DNA from: Candidatus Brocadiaceae bacterium
GTDB taxonomy: Bacteria > Planctomycetota > Brocadiia > SM23-32
DNA length: 7,118 bases
Direction: 5' to 3'
Assembly: GCA_030615435.1 (NCBI GenBank)
Contig: JAUWZH010000128.1
Location: forward strand, 1-7,118
The notes below the pieces were generated by a model that was given only the letters and a program-made list of their open reading frames with translations, had not been told where the DNA came from and did no database searches. The translations under genes were made by a program, and so were the position numbers. Shown here piece by piece: positions 1-5,837 of the stretch. Position 1 is the stretch's first letter. The number at the start of each line of letters is the position of its first letter.

Positions 1-110
1 GCTTGCAAGAGCGCAACAGCGCGCAGGCAATCGGCCACCACGTCCGGCGGCACATCACCCTCCCGGACAGCAGCCAACCCCAGCAACATGGCACCTGCCG
101 AGATGTCCAT
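1..110 (-). CDS. Possible start of an unrecognised gene, cut by the left window edge
   Basis: An open frame on the minus strand begins with ATG at 110-108 and stays open to base 1 (36 codons seen, starting MDISAGAMLLGLAAVREGDV). Codons are GC-rich at the third position and the peptide looks like ordinary helical protein. It lies in the same frame as the UROD-like gene, 69 bases beyond that gene's TGA, and the frame between the two contains no further stop. It could therefore be a separate downstream gene in the same operon or a continuation interrupted by a stop. The only ribosome site visible is a weak GGAG four bases before the ATG. I do not recognise the family, and the piece is too short to name. 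Confidence 0.33.
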   Translation of the reverse strand, partial: MDISAGAMLLGLAAVREGDVPPDVVADCLRAVALLQ

Positions 111-179
111 GGCGCTCCAAATGTGCCCAACGGATCTCTCACTCAGCCGGCCAACCGGCGCAACTGTTCCACGCGACGC

Positions 180-1274
180 TCACCTCCACCTGCCTGCCCT
201 CTGAATGCTTTCCCACAGCCTTTCCATGTAATAGCAGTAGCTGGAGAACGACACGTCCGGGGGGATGCTGTGGTCTGTGGCCGGCACGTAGCCTCCCTCC
301 CGCATGAGCGGCTCGACCCGCGCCAGTTCCGCGTCAATTGCCTCCGGGCCGGCAGCGAGAGCCCGCTTGTCAATGCCATACCAGATCCGCAGCTCCCGGC
401 CGTACTCGCGCCGAACGGCCACCACGTCCATGTTCGACTGCACCTCGAAGGGGTAGAGGATGTTGATTCCCGCGTCAAGCCAGATCGGAATGAGTGAGTG
501 GACATCTCCATCGCTGTCCAGGGAGATGAACTCAACGCCGCGCGACCGCAGGAACTCTACCACTCGCCTGTAGCGCGGCAGCATGTAGCGCCGGACCATG
601 CGAGGGCTGATGAGGGGGCCGTTGCGGTACGCCATGTCCTCCCAGAACCCGTACACGTCCACATCCGTCTGATCCAGAATGCAGGACATCACGGCGATGA
701 TGAACTCGGCCACCGCATCCATCATTTCTTCCACGAAGGCTGGATCGTCGTAGAAAAGCTCGCACAGGCGCTCCACGCCCACCAGGTTGCGCAGCGGCCC
801 GAAGAATCCGCCCCACCGGTCGCTGATGACCACGAACGGGCAGTCACGCTCTCGGCGTGCGCGCAGATTCTCCTTCCAGTCTTCCCCGAGTCTGGCGGCC
901 ATGTCCGGGCGCATCCTTTCCTTCCAGAACCTGCGGAAATCCCCACGGTTCTTCACTGGGAAGCGCACGAACTGCGGCATAGAAGAATGCGGATAGTCCT
1001 TGCGCTCGCGCATCAGGATTCCCTCGTGATTCACGTAAAGGATGCTCCGCTCGTCCTCCTCCACGACCCTGCGCTCGAAGGGCGGGTTGGGAAAGAACCA
1101 CGTCCACTGCACTTCCCAGCGTTCGGTGGGGAACTGCGGCGCATCGGGTTTCCCGTAGCCTTCCTTCTTCCATCTCTCCAGGGTTTCCGGCCACGCCCCC
1201 ATCCCTTCCATGTAGGGCACGTGGTCGAAGTCCTCGTAACGCATCACGCGCAGGAAACGCTCGCGGCTGGTCAC
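180..1274 (-). CDS. Uroporphyrinogen decarboxylase (UROD/MtaA/CmuA) superfamily protein
   Basis: This is a 364-residue cytoplasmic TIM-barrel protein of the UROD superfamily, which includes haem-pathway decarboxylases and corrinoid methyltransferases. The opening TSRERFLRVMRYEDFDHVPY is typical of the divergent UROD-like paralogs. A WEDMAYRNGPLISP block at about 211-224 and a block at about 252-283 (LDSDGD, then an amphipathic helix and LYPFEVQS) match the family's conserved core, and GGYVPATDHSIPPD near 327-340 matches its C-terminal signature. Where the methyltransferases carry a His/Cys metal-binding motif, this protein has SLDSDGD. It is therefore probably neither classical HemE nor a typical MtaA, and its substrate is unknown. 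The start is GTG at 1274, chosen because AAAGGAGG (1287-1280) lies five bases upstream and the alignment begins there. Length is normal for the family. It is transcribed away from ssrA, probably from the promoter at 1402-1430, and belongs to the chromosome rather than to the element. Confidence 0.88.
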   Translation of the reverse strand: MTSRERFLRVMRYEDFDHVPYMEGMGAWPETLERWKKEGYGKPDAPQFPTERWEVQWTWFFPNPPFERRVVEEDERSILYVNHEGILMRERKDYPHSSMPQFVRFPVKNRGDFRRFWKERMRPDMAARLGEDWKENLRARRERDCPFVVISDRWGGFFGPLRNLVGVERLCELFYDDPAFVEEMMDAVAEFIIAVMSCILDQTDVDVYGFWEDMAYRNGPLISPRMVRRYMLPRYRRVVEFLRSRGVEFISLDSDGDVHSLIPIWLDAGINILYPFEVQSNMDVVAVRREYGRELRIWYGIDKRALAAGPEAIDAELARVEPLMREGGYVPATDHSIPPDVSFSSYCYYMERLWESIQRAGRWR

Positions 1275-1401
1275 TGCCGCCTCCTTTCCAACACGGTGAG
1301 CAGGTCCTGCTGGAGCCGCGGGGTGCGGAGAGGCCCCTTGCCGCCCGGGCCAGCTCCGACAGCCCTAAGGTCACGCTCCTCTCCGGTGCCCGTCCGCGCT
1401 G

Positions 1402-1430
1402 ATACTAACCAGGCGGCCCACCGATGTCCA
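1402..1430 (-). promoter_or_regulatory. Probable sigma70-type promoter of the UROD-like gene
   Basis: On the minus strand TGGACA (1430-1425) and TAGTAT (1407-1402) are separated by exactly 17 bases. They match the -35 and -10 consensus at five and four of six positions. Transcription would start near 1395, giving a leader of about 120 bases before the GTG at 1274. I see no riboswitch or strong hairpin in that leader. Position, orientation and spacing support the call, but no experimental signal can be read from the sequence. Confidence 0.42.
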
Positions 1431-1475
1431 GCGATCGCCTTCTGTGAGGCATCAGCGTTGTTCGCAGCGCGGAAG

Positions 1476-1500
1476 TCACGGCGGCAAGGGCCAGCCGTGA
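1476..1500. other. Small inverted repeat in the intergenic stretch
   Basis: TCACGGC at 1476-1482 and GCCGTGA at 1494-1500 form a perfect 7-bp inverted repeat with an 11-base loop. No T tract follows on either strand, so it is not a convincing terminator. It could be a protein-binding site or chance. Apart from this hairpin and the two promoters, I see nothing in 1275-1600; the open frames there look like GC-rich background. Confidence 0.2.
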
Positions 1501-1600
1501 TACTCGCCCCGCTTCCCCCAAGCACACTGGGCTGCGAAGGTCCGGCGGGGCTTACTCTCCCCCGCAGCGGATCACCATGTCTGGGCAAAGTAGATTTTGC

Positions 1601-1629
1601 TTGACAGATTGCCCTCAAGCGCCTACACT
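1601..1629 (+). promoter_or_regulatory. Strong sigma70-type promoter of ssrA
   Basis: A perfect -35 TTGACA (1601-1606) and a -10 TACACT (1624-1629) are separated by 17 bases. Transcription would start near 1636, about eight to nine bases before the mature tmRNA 5' end at 1645. This fits a short leader removed by RNase P. Match quality, spacing and distance to a certain RNA gene make this the best-supported promoter in the window. Confidence 0.8.
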
Positions 1630-1644
1630 GAAGGGTGCTGAGAG

Positions 1645-2017
1645 GGGGGCGAAAGGGTTTCGACCGGGTGCAGAAACCGAAGGTTGCGCACCGAGGTTGT
1701 CAGGAGGCCTCGTAAAACACCTGGCAAAACCAAACATGCCGTTACACCGGCATACGCACTGGCGGCCTAATTAGCCGCTACGCCCGCGTCGGCCTTGCCT
1801 GTGGGCTGACGTGCGGCGACTGAGCAGCAGGCTTACCCGCCTAACCCTTTGCCTGCAGAAAGGCGGGGAAGGCCGCAGAACGGCCTACAGCAGGCTGGCC
1901 GTCTTGGATCCTGTCAATCGGAGCCGAGGCGGCGAGAACAGAAAAGATTGACTATGTGCGTAGCGACCTCGGCGGAATGTTCTCGGGACGCGGGTTCGAT
2001 TCCCGCCGCCTCCACCA
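1645..2017 (+). ncRNA. ssrA: Transfer-messenger RNA (tmRNA)
   Basis: This is a one-piece tmRNA of 373 bases, which with SmpB rescues stalled ribosomes and tags the nascent protein for proteolysis. The acceptor stem pairs GGGGGCG (1645-1651) with CGCCTCC (2007-2013), with one G-U pair, followed by A and an encoded CCA. The hallmark TTTCGACCGGG follows the 5' stem. The T arm is GCGGG-TTCGATT-CCCGC just before the 3' acceptor strand. CCGAGGT (1691-1697) pairs with ACCTCGG (1966-1972) as part of helix 2. The tag frame ends TAC GCA CTG GCG GCC TAA (1753-1770), giving YALAA; read from the likely resume codon GGC at 1723 it is GKTKHAVTPAYALAA, although the exact resume codon is inferred. The 3' end doubles as an integration target and is overlapped antisense by the recombinase gene. 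Confidence 0.96.
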
Positions 2018-3556
2018 TAACTCATTACGGGGCAAGGAGTTAGAAACTTCTCGCATCGCCTTGCTGGGGCTTGCTAAGTCTTGAACTGGCAAGCCCTTTA
2101 CGTTTCCCTCAGCCTCCGCCGAAGTGTCTGCCCCGACACCTTCTTCATTGCATTCTCTTGCATCGGATTGAGCCTGCGAGCATCCTGCGTTCCGCAAATA
2201 GTCCGCACGCTCCACCCCCTCTGCAGCCGTCAGGTCGGGCAGTGCTTCAATGCCCTCGACCAGGTCAATCACCTGGAAGTGGGTATACTTCAGGGTCGTC
2301 GAGAGGTCCGCGTGGCGCGCAAGAAGGCGCTGCCTGTGAGGAGCAATGCCCGCTTTCCCCAGGAGCGTGCAGAAAGTGTGACGGGTGGCGGCGTAGAGGT
2401 CCAGCACAGCGCCGGTGTCATCCCGCAGGGGAATCCCCGCGAAAGCGCAGTCTTTTCTGAACTGCTCGTCCGTGAGGTGCCTCGGCACCTTTACGACTCT
2501 CTCGTCACCCTTTGGTGGCCGGCCCAGGTCACTCGTGCGCTCCTCTCTCCAGTCTCGGAGAGCAGCCGCGAGGCCGGAGTTCAACGGGACTGTGTCGCGG
2601 CGTCGCGACTTCGCGTATCTCGCTTCAACCGTCAGGGTCGGAGGATCCGAGTCGAGGTCCAGGCATCCCCATGTAAGGGTCCGGATCTCGTTCACCCGAA
2701 GGCCCGCGAGTGCGCCCAGCCGGTAGATCATCGCCCGTTCAAGACCGCAACATCGGAACCGTTGGACAGTCTCAGGGCGGGCATTCGAATGTCCTTCCAG
2801 ATAGCGCTCCACGCTCCTCCGCTCGGCCGCTTCGAACAGCCGCTGAAGCTGAGCAGGAGTCAGCGCCATCCGGCGAACGCGGACGTCGTCCTCCCCCTTC
2901 AACCGCGACAGACCAGCGAGAGGATCTGTCCACCCCTTCGTCACGCTCAGCCAGGACGTGAACTGCTTCAGAGCGGAGGAGTAGTCATTGACAGTCTTCT
3001 TGGCCGCCCCCTCTCGCCGCACGTCCAGCAGGAACCGTTCAGCCTTCGGCAGCGTCAGATCGGAGAAGAGATCTGCGCGCATGAGCTTCCGTTCGACCAG
3101 GAAGCGGACCGGGCAGGTCAGAAGCCACCAAGTGACGACCAACAGATCGCGGAGGGCTATCAAGGCCGTCTTGAGCATCGCTGCGGCGCCGGGGAAGCCG
3201 GGAGCAGCTCTTGTCGCCGCCGAAGATCGGGCGACCGCCGACGCGGCGGCGCTATGCACGGTACGCCTTGCCACGCTCTTGCCAGAAGCAGCGCGTTGGG
3301 AAGCGGAGGAGCGTGCCCTCTGGCCCTTGACGAGCAGTTTGCCGTTCTTGACCTCAGCCCTGAGGACTCTGCCGGCCTCGCTTACCAGAGACAAGCTCTT
3401 TCTGGCCTGCTCGTGCCGTTCGAGGTCGCCACCCGGATGTCTGAAGACGGCAAGTTCTCTCCTCTCAGTTTGCGTGACGGTCTCCTCCAGCTGCCTTGCG
3501 CTGTAAGTCCTTCCGGGCTTGAGGCCCAGGATCTGGAGCGCTTCCAGGGGCGACAT
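1952..3556 (-). CDS. Tyrosine recombinase (integrase) with an N-terminal J-like extension
   Basis: This 534-residue protein probably integrates and excises the element at ssrA. Residues 3-65 resemble a J domain: EALQILGLKPG, a helix, FRHPGGD (H40-P41-G42 where J proteins have HPD), then a helix ending EAGRVL. A basic Ala/Ser/Arg-rich linker (about 75-120) and a hydrophobic segment with W-W (about 127-153) follow. The core-binding domain is about 165-225 (KAERFLLDVRREGAAKKTVN). The catalytic domain shows R287 (AGLRVNEI), K316, R392 (TRHTFCTLL), H415 (LLARHADLSTTLKYTH) and the nucleophile Y424. The His usually three residues before the second Arg is Ala389. A low-complexity tail of about 90 residues ends WWRRRESNPRP..., encoded antisense to ssrA. 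The ATG start is supported by AGGAG six bases upstream; it begins three bases after the VWA stop, so the two genes are probably co-translated. The J call is by eye only; the recombinase call is firm. Confidence 0.9.
   Translation of the reverse strand: MSPLEALQILGLKPGRTYSARQLEETVTQTERRELAVFRHPGGDLERHEQARKSLSLVSEAGRVLRAEVKNGKLLVKGQRARSSASQRAASGKSVARRTVHSAAASAVARSSAATRAAPGFPGAAAMLKTALIALRDLLVVTWWLLTCPVRFLVERKLMRADLFSDLTLPKAERFLLDVRREGAAKKTVNDYSSALKQFTSWLSVTKGWTDPLAGLSRLKGEDDVRVRRMALTPAQLQRLFEAAERRSVERYLEGHSNARPETVQRFRCCGLERAMIYRLGALAGLRVNEIRTLTWGCLDLDSDPPTLTVEARYAKSRRRDTVPLNSGLAAALRDWREERTSDLGRPPKGDERVVKVPRHLTDEQFRKDCAFAGIPLRDDTGAVLDLYAATRHTFCTLLGKAGIAPHRQRLLARHADLSTTLKYTHFQVIDLVEGIEALPDLTAAEGVERADYLRNAGCSQAQSDARECNEEGVGADTSAEAEGNVKGLPVQDLASPSKAMREVSNSLPRNELWWRRRESNPRPENIPPRSLRT
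1966..2017. other. Presumed integration attachment site (att) in the ssrA 3' end
   Basis: The 3' end of ssrA is a well-known target for tyrosine recombinases of phages and genomic islands, with the crossover usually in the T-arm region. Here a recombinase gene ends inside this segment and points at it, the usual layout at an element end. The tmRNA is complete, so the element would have brought a copy of the 3' end that restores the gene. The partner direct repeat is not in this window and would lie beyond base 7118. The exact core is not determinable; the bounds given run from the helix-2 strand to the CCA. Confidence 0.6.
2067..2100 (+). terminator. Possible rho-independent terminator downstream of ssrA
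   Basis: GGGCTTGC (2067-2074) pairs perfectly with GCAAGCCC (2089-2096) across a 14-base loop and is followed by TTTACGTTT. It lies 50 bases after the tmRNA 3' end on the same strand, so it could end ssrA transcription. On the opposite strand no T tract follows the stem. The hairpin sits in the coding sequence of the recombinase tail, that is, in element DNA. The T run is short, so termination may be weak. Confidence 0.42.
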
Positions 3557-3559
3557 GGG

Positions 3560-4246
3560 TTACTCCTGTTCTTCCAGGAAGTAAAGGCCTGCCACATGGC
3601 TGAAGACTTCGATGATCGCCTGAGGCCCCTCATAGTTGCCGATAAAAACGTATTGCTCCGGCCTGGAGGCGAGTTTCCTGAGAAGATCCTCTTCCACGTC
3701 CGAGGGGCTTGCCCCAATGCCTATGGTCCAGATGTCAGCGCCCTCTGACTTGATCTCCGAAGCCGTGCTGACAGGGCGCTTGCCCGTGTTGCAGCCGCCC
3801 GTGAGCATGATCACTACGATCTTGAGGTCAGGAGGACACGACGCCATCATCTTCTGGATGCCCAAGATCCCTTTCCTCATCTCAGTCGAACCGGAATTGC
3901 CCAGACAGCTCAGGCTCGCCACAAGCCTGTTGAAGCACTTCCCCACTTGCAGTGGCTCGCTACAGAGGTGGAACTCGTCTGAGAAGGTGCTAATGCCTAC
4001 GTAGCTCAGCGGGGACCGCTCTAGCAAGAACCTGAGCATCTGGATGACTGCCTGGCAGGCGACCAAGATGCGGGATGGCGGGATATCGGTGCGCTGCATT
4101 GAGCCTGAGTTGTCCAAGAGGACGAGGAAGCAGACCGTGAGGTAGCCCGCCGCGCTGGCGGCGGCGGGCCGTTTCCTCGCACGTTCCTTCTCAGCCGAAT
4201 GGGCTGCAGGTTCGTCCAGGAGAAACAATCTGTGTAGCCAGCTCAT
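3560..4246 (-). CDS. VWA-domain protein (TerY-like)
   Basis: This 228-residue protein is essentially one von Willebrand factor A domain after a short charged N-terminus. VWA domains bind a divalent metal through the MIDAS site and mediate protein contacts. The first motif is D45-N-S-G-S49 after a hydrophobic strand (VCFLVLLDNSGSM), and T121 (GNSGSTEMRKGI) supplies the second. The third motif reads LTGGCNTG (148-155) where LTDG is expected, so its usual Asp is Gly150 and metal binding may be altered. A typical late strand follows (DIWTIGIG, 171-178). No signal peptide or membrane segment is clear, so it is probably cytoplasmic. The order of motifs resembles TerY-type VWA proteins, which act with regulatory partners, but the exact subfamily is inferred. 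The start lies 11 bases after the Hsp70 stop with GGGAG and AGGA upstream, and the gene ends three bases before the recombinase ATG. A joint role with the Hsp70 is likely. Confidence 0.87.
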   Translation of the reverse strand: MSWLHRLFLLDEPAAHSAEKERARKRPAAASAAGYLTVCFLVLLDNSGSMQRTDIPPSRILVACQAVIQMLRFLLERSPLSYVGISTFSDEFHLCSEPLQVGKCFNRLVASLSCLGNSGSTEMRKGILGIQKMMASCPPDLKIVVIMLTGGCNTGKRPVSTASEIKSEGADIWTIGIGASPSDVEEDLLRKLASRPEQYVFIGNYEGPQAIIEVFSHVAGLYFLEEQE

Positions 4247-4257
4247 GTTCCTACTCC

Positions 4258-5763
4258 CTATTCAATGGCCTTGCGGTCGATCTGCTGGCGAATCTTCTGG
4301 CCGGTCTCGATATCGAGCGCCTCGGCCGTGATGATGCCGTTCTCGTCTGCTGAGATGGTCACCTCGATCCTGGGCTTCTCAGGGTCAGAGCTGGGCGTGA
4401 CACCCTGCAGCAGAAAGGACTGCACTTTCATCTGCTCCTTGTACTCCTCCTCTTCCTTGCCTTCGCAGATGATGAGTTCCGCCGTAAGGCCAGAGGTGCC
4501 CGGCATGCTCGCTACTCCGAAACGCCTCGACTTGCTGACAGGGAGTGGCGTTGCTTTCGGGATGATGCAGCCGACAAACATCCTGTCAGGGTCTGAGTCG
4601 CCGAGCTTGTGGGCGGCGACCCCGATGTCAAAGCTCGTTACGTCCTGCATCTTCCGGATGGGGAGGAACTGCGTGGGCTTGCCACTCAGCTCATAGGCCT
4701 CAATGGCACAGCCCTGGGCGATGGCGGCGTCCACGCTGACATCCTTCAGGATGGGCACGCTGCCGCCGGCGAGATCCTCGACCATCTGCTGGATGCAGGG
4801 CATGCGGGTAGCGCCACCCACCAAGACGATGCCGCTCAGCTTGCTGACGTCGCCGACGCCTTTCTGGATGGCGCTGAGGCACTTCTCCCTGATCCTGTCG
4901 ACATAGTCCTTGGTGAGTTCGTCGAACCTCTCTCCCGTGAGAGCTCCAGCATCACCTGGACGCCCTTGGCCATGATGGGGATAGTGTGGCGCTCTCTAGC
5001 TTCGAGAGCTCCCTCTTGGCCCTCTCTGCCTTCTCCCGAATGTCCTGGAGGAAGGCGGCGTCAGCAGGGTCGGCGGGGTCGAACTTCACCTCGTGCTTCT
5101 TCTTGAACTCCTCGAGAATGAGCTTCTCGATTGCCATGGTGAAGTCGGTGCCGCCCAGGCGCCGGTCCCCATCGCTGGTGAGGACCTTGCTCTCCTTTTC
5201 GAGCACCTCGGCGATGGACATGTCCATGGTGCCGCCGCCAAGGTCCGCCACGGCGTAAATGCCCCGCGGATCTCCTTATGGCTGAACATGTACGCCCTCA
5301 GGGCCATGGAGGGCTCGTTCGCGATACGCAGCACCTTGAGGCCGGCAAGGTTGGCAGCTTCCCCGGTGGCCTGCCTGGCGGCGTTGTCGAAGTAGGCCGG
5401 CACCGAGATCACTGCGCTATCCACCGTCTCCCCGAAGTAGAGCTCAGCAGACTCCTTCAGCTCCTTGAGGATGAGGCTGCTGATCTCGACAGGGGAATAC
5501 TTCTGGCCGGTGTCGGGATGGACGTATGCCGTAACGTCCTCGCCCATCATGCGCTTGACTTCCCAGACGCAGTAGTCAGGGCGGGCAATGATCATGTGCA
5601 GGACCCTTTCGCCCACCACTGCCTGCCCGTCCTCAGAGAAATACACCACAGAGGGCGTGAGGGTGTTGCCCTCACGGTTCTCTGCCACCAAGATCCTGTT
5701 GTCCACGATCGCGGCCACCACCGAGTAGGTGGTGCCAAGGTCGATCCCTATCTCCCGTGACAT
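4258..5763 (-). pseudogene. Lidless Hsp70 (DnaK-type) gene interrupted by three frame changes
   Basis: Read through the shifts, this encodes an Hsp70 of about 500 residues. Nucleotide-binding motifs appear in order: IGIDLGTTYS (residues 5-14), VWEVKRMMG with the catalytic Lys at 70, VISVPAYFDNAARQAT (118-133), ANEPSMALRAY (148-158), ADLGGGTMD (second phosphate motif) and IVLVGGATRMP (adenosine motif). A substrate-binding beta domain follows, ending near DENGIITAEALD...IRQQIDRKAIE. The helical lid is absent; DnaK usually has more than 600 residues. The frame breaks near 5262-5265 (a run of four G in the gene), 4982-4990 and 4927-4937. The pieces are 5763-5266, about 5261-4988, about 4985-4937 and about 4930-4258. 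Each break behaves as one lost base (or two gained), so the fourth piece is back in the original frame. Without correction translation stops at 5086. The ATG is fixed by AGGAGG eight bases upstream and an in-frame TGA just before. It may be a decaying gene or an intact one carrying sequence errors. Confidence 0.88.
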
Positions 5764-5771
5764 TCCTGAAA

Positions 5772-5777
5772 CCTCCT
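5772..5777 (-). promoter_or_regulatory. Ribosome binding site of the Hsp70 gene
   Basis: AGGAGG on the minus strand lies eight bases before the ATG at 5763-5761, ideal spacing. It shows that the Hsp70 start is real and that the gene was built to be translated well on its own, unlike the VWA and recombinase genes, which may depend partly on coupling. Confidence 0.75.
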
Positions 5778-5823
5778 CTCGTCAGAAGAAACCCTCGTTT
5801 CACGCAGCCCGGGTCTGCTTGCC

Positions 5824-5837
5824 GATCACCTCCTTTC
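5824..5837 (-). promoter_or_regulatory. Full-length Shine-Dalgarno match with no start codon after it
   Basis: The minus strand reads GAAAGGAGGTGATC, which can pair along its whole 14 bases with the typical 3' end of bacterial 16S rRNA. It overlaps the TGA that ends the ATPase gene (5828-5826). No ATG, GTG or TTG lies at a usable distance downstream, and the Hsp70 start is about 60 bases away with its own site. It may be a leftover from a lost small gene, a ribosome-holding site, or chance arising from the encoded EERR end of the ATPase. Confidence 0.3.

Noticed and set aside
498..1604. Open frame of 368 codons on the + strand
   Set aside because: It is antisense to the UROD-like gene, is His- and Pro-rich without motifs, and runs over the ssrA promoter.
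1271..1618. Open frame of 115 codons on the minus strand upstream of the UROD-like gene
   Set aside because: It has no recognisable domain, covers both promoters and overlaps the UROD start. It looks like background.
1577..1774. Open frames on the + strand inside the tmRNA region
   Set aside because: They are by-products of the tmRNA sequence. The only meaningful translated part is the tag, in a different frame.
2081..3748. Long open frame of 555 codons on the + strand
   Set aside because: It lies antisense to the recombinase and the end of the VWA gene, shows no domain pattern and has no good ribosome site. Such frames are common opposite GC-rich genes.
5824..5837. Fragment of a 16S rRNA gene
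   Set aside because: Only 14 bases match the 16S 3' end and the flanks do not, so it is at most a ribosome binding site.
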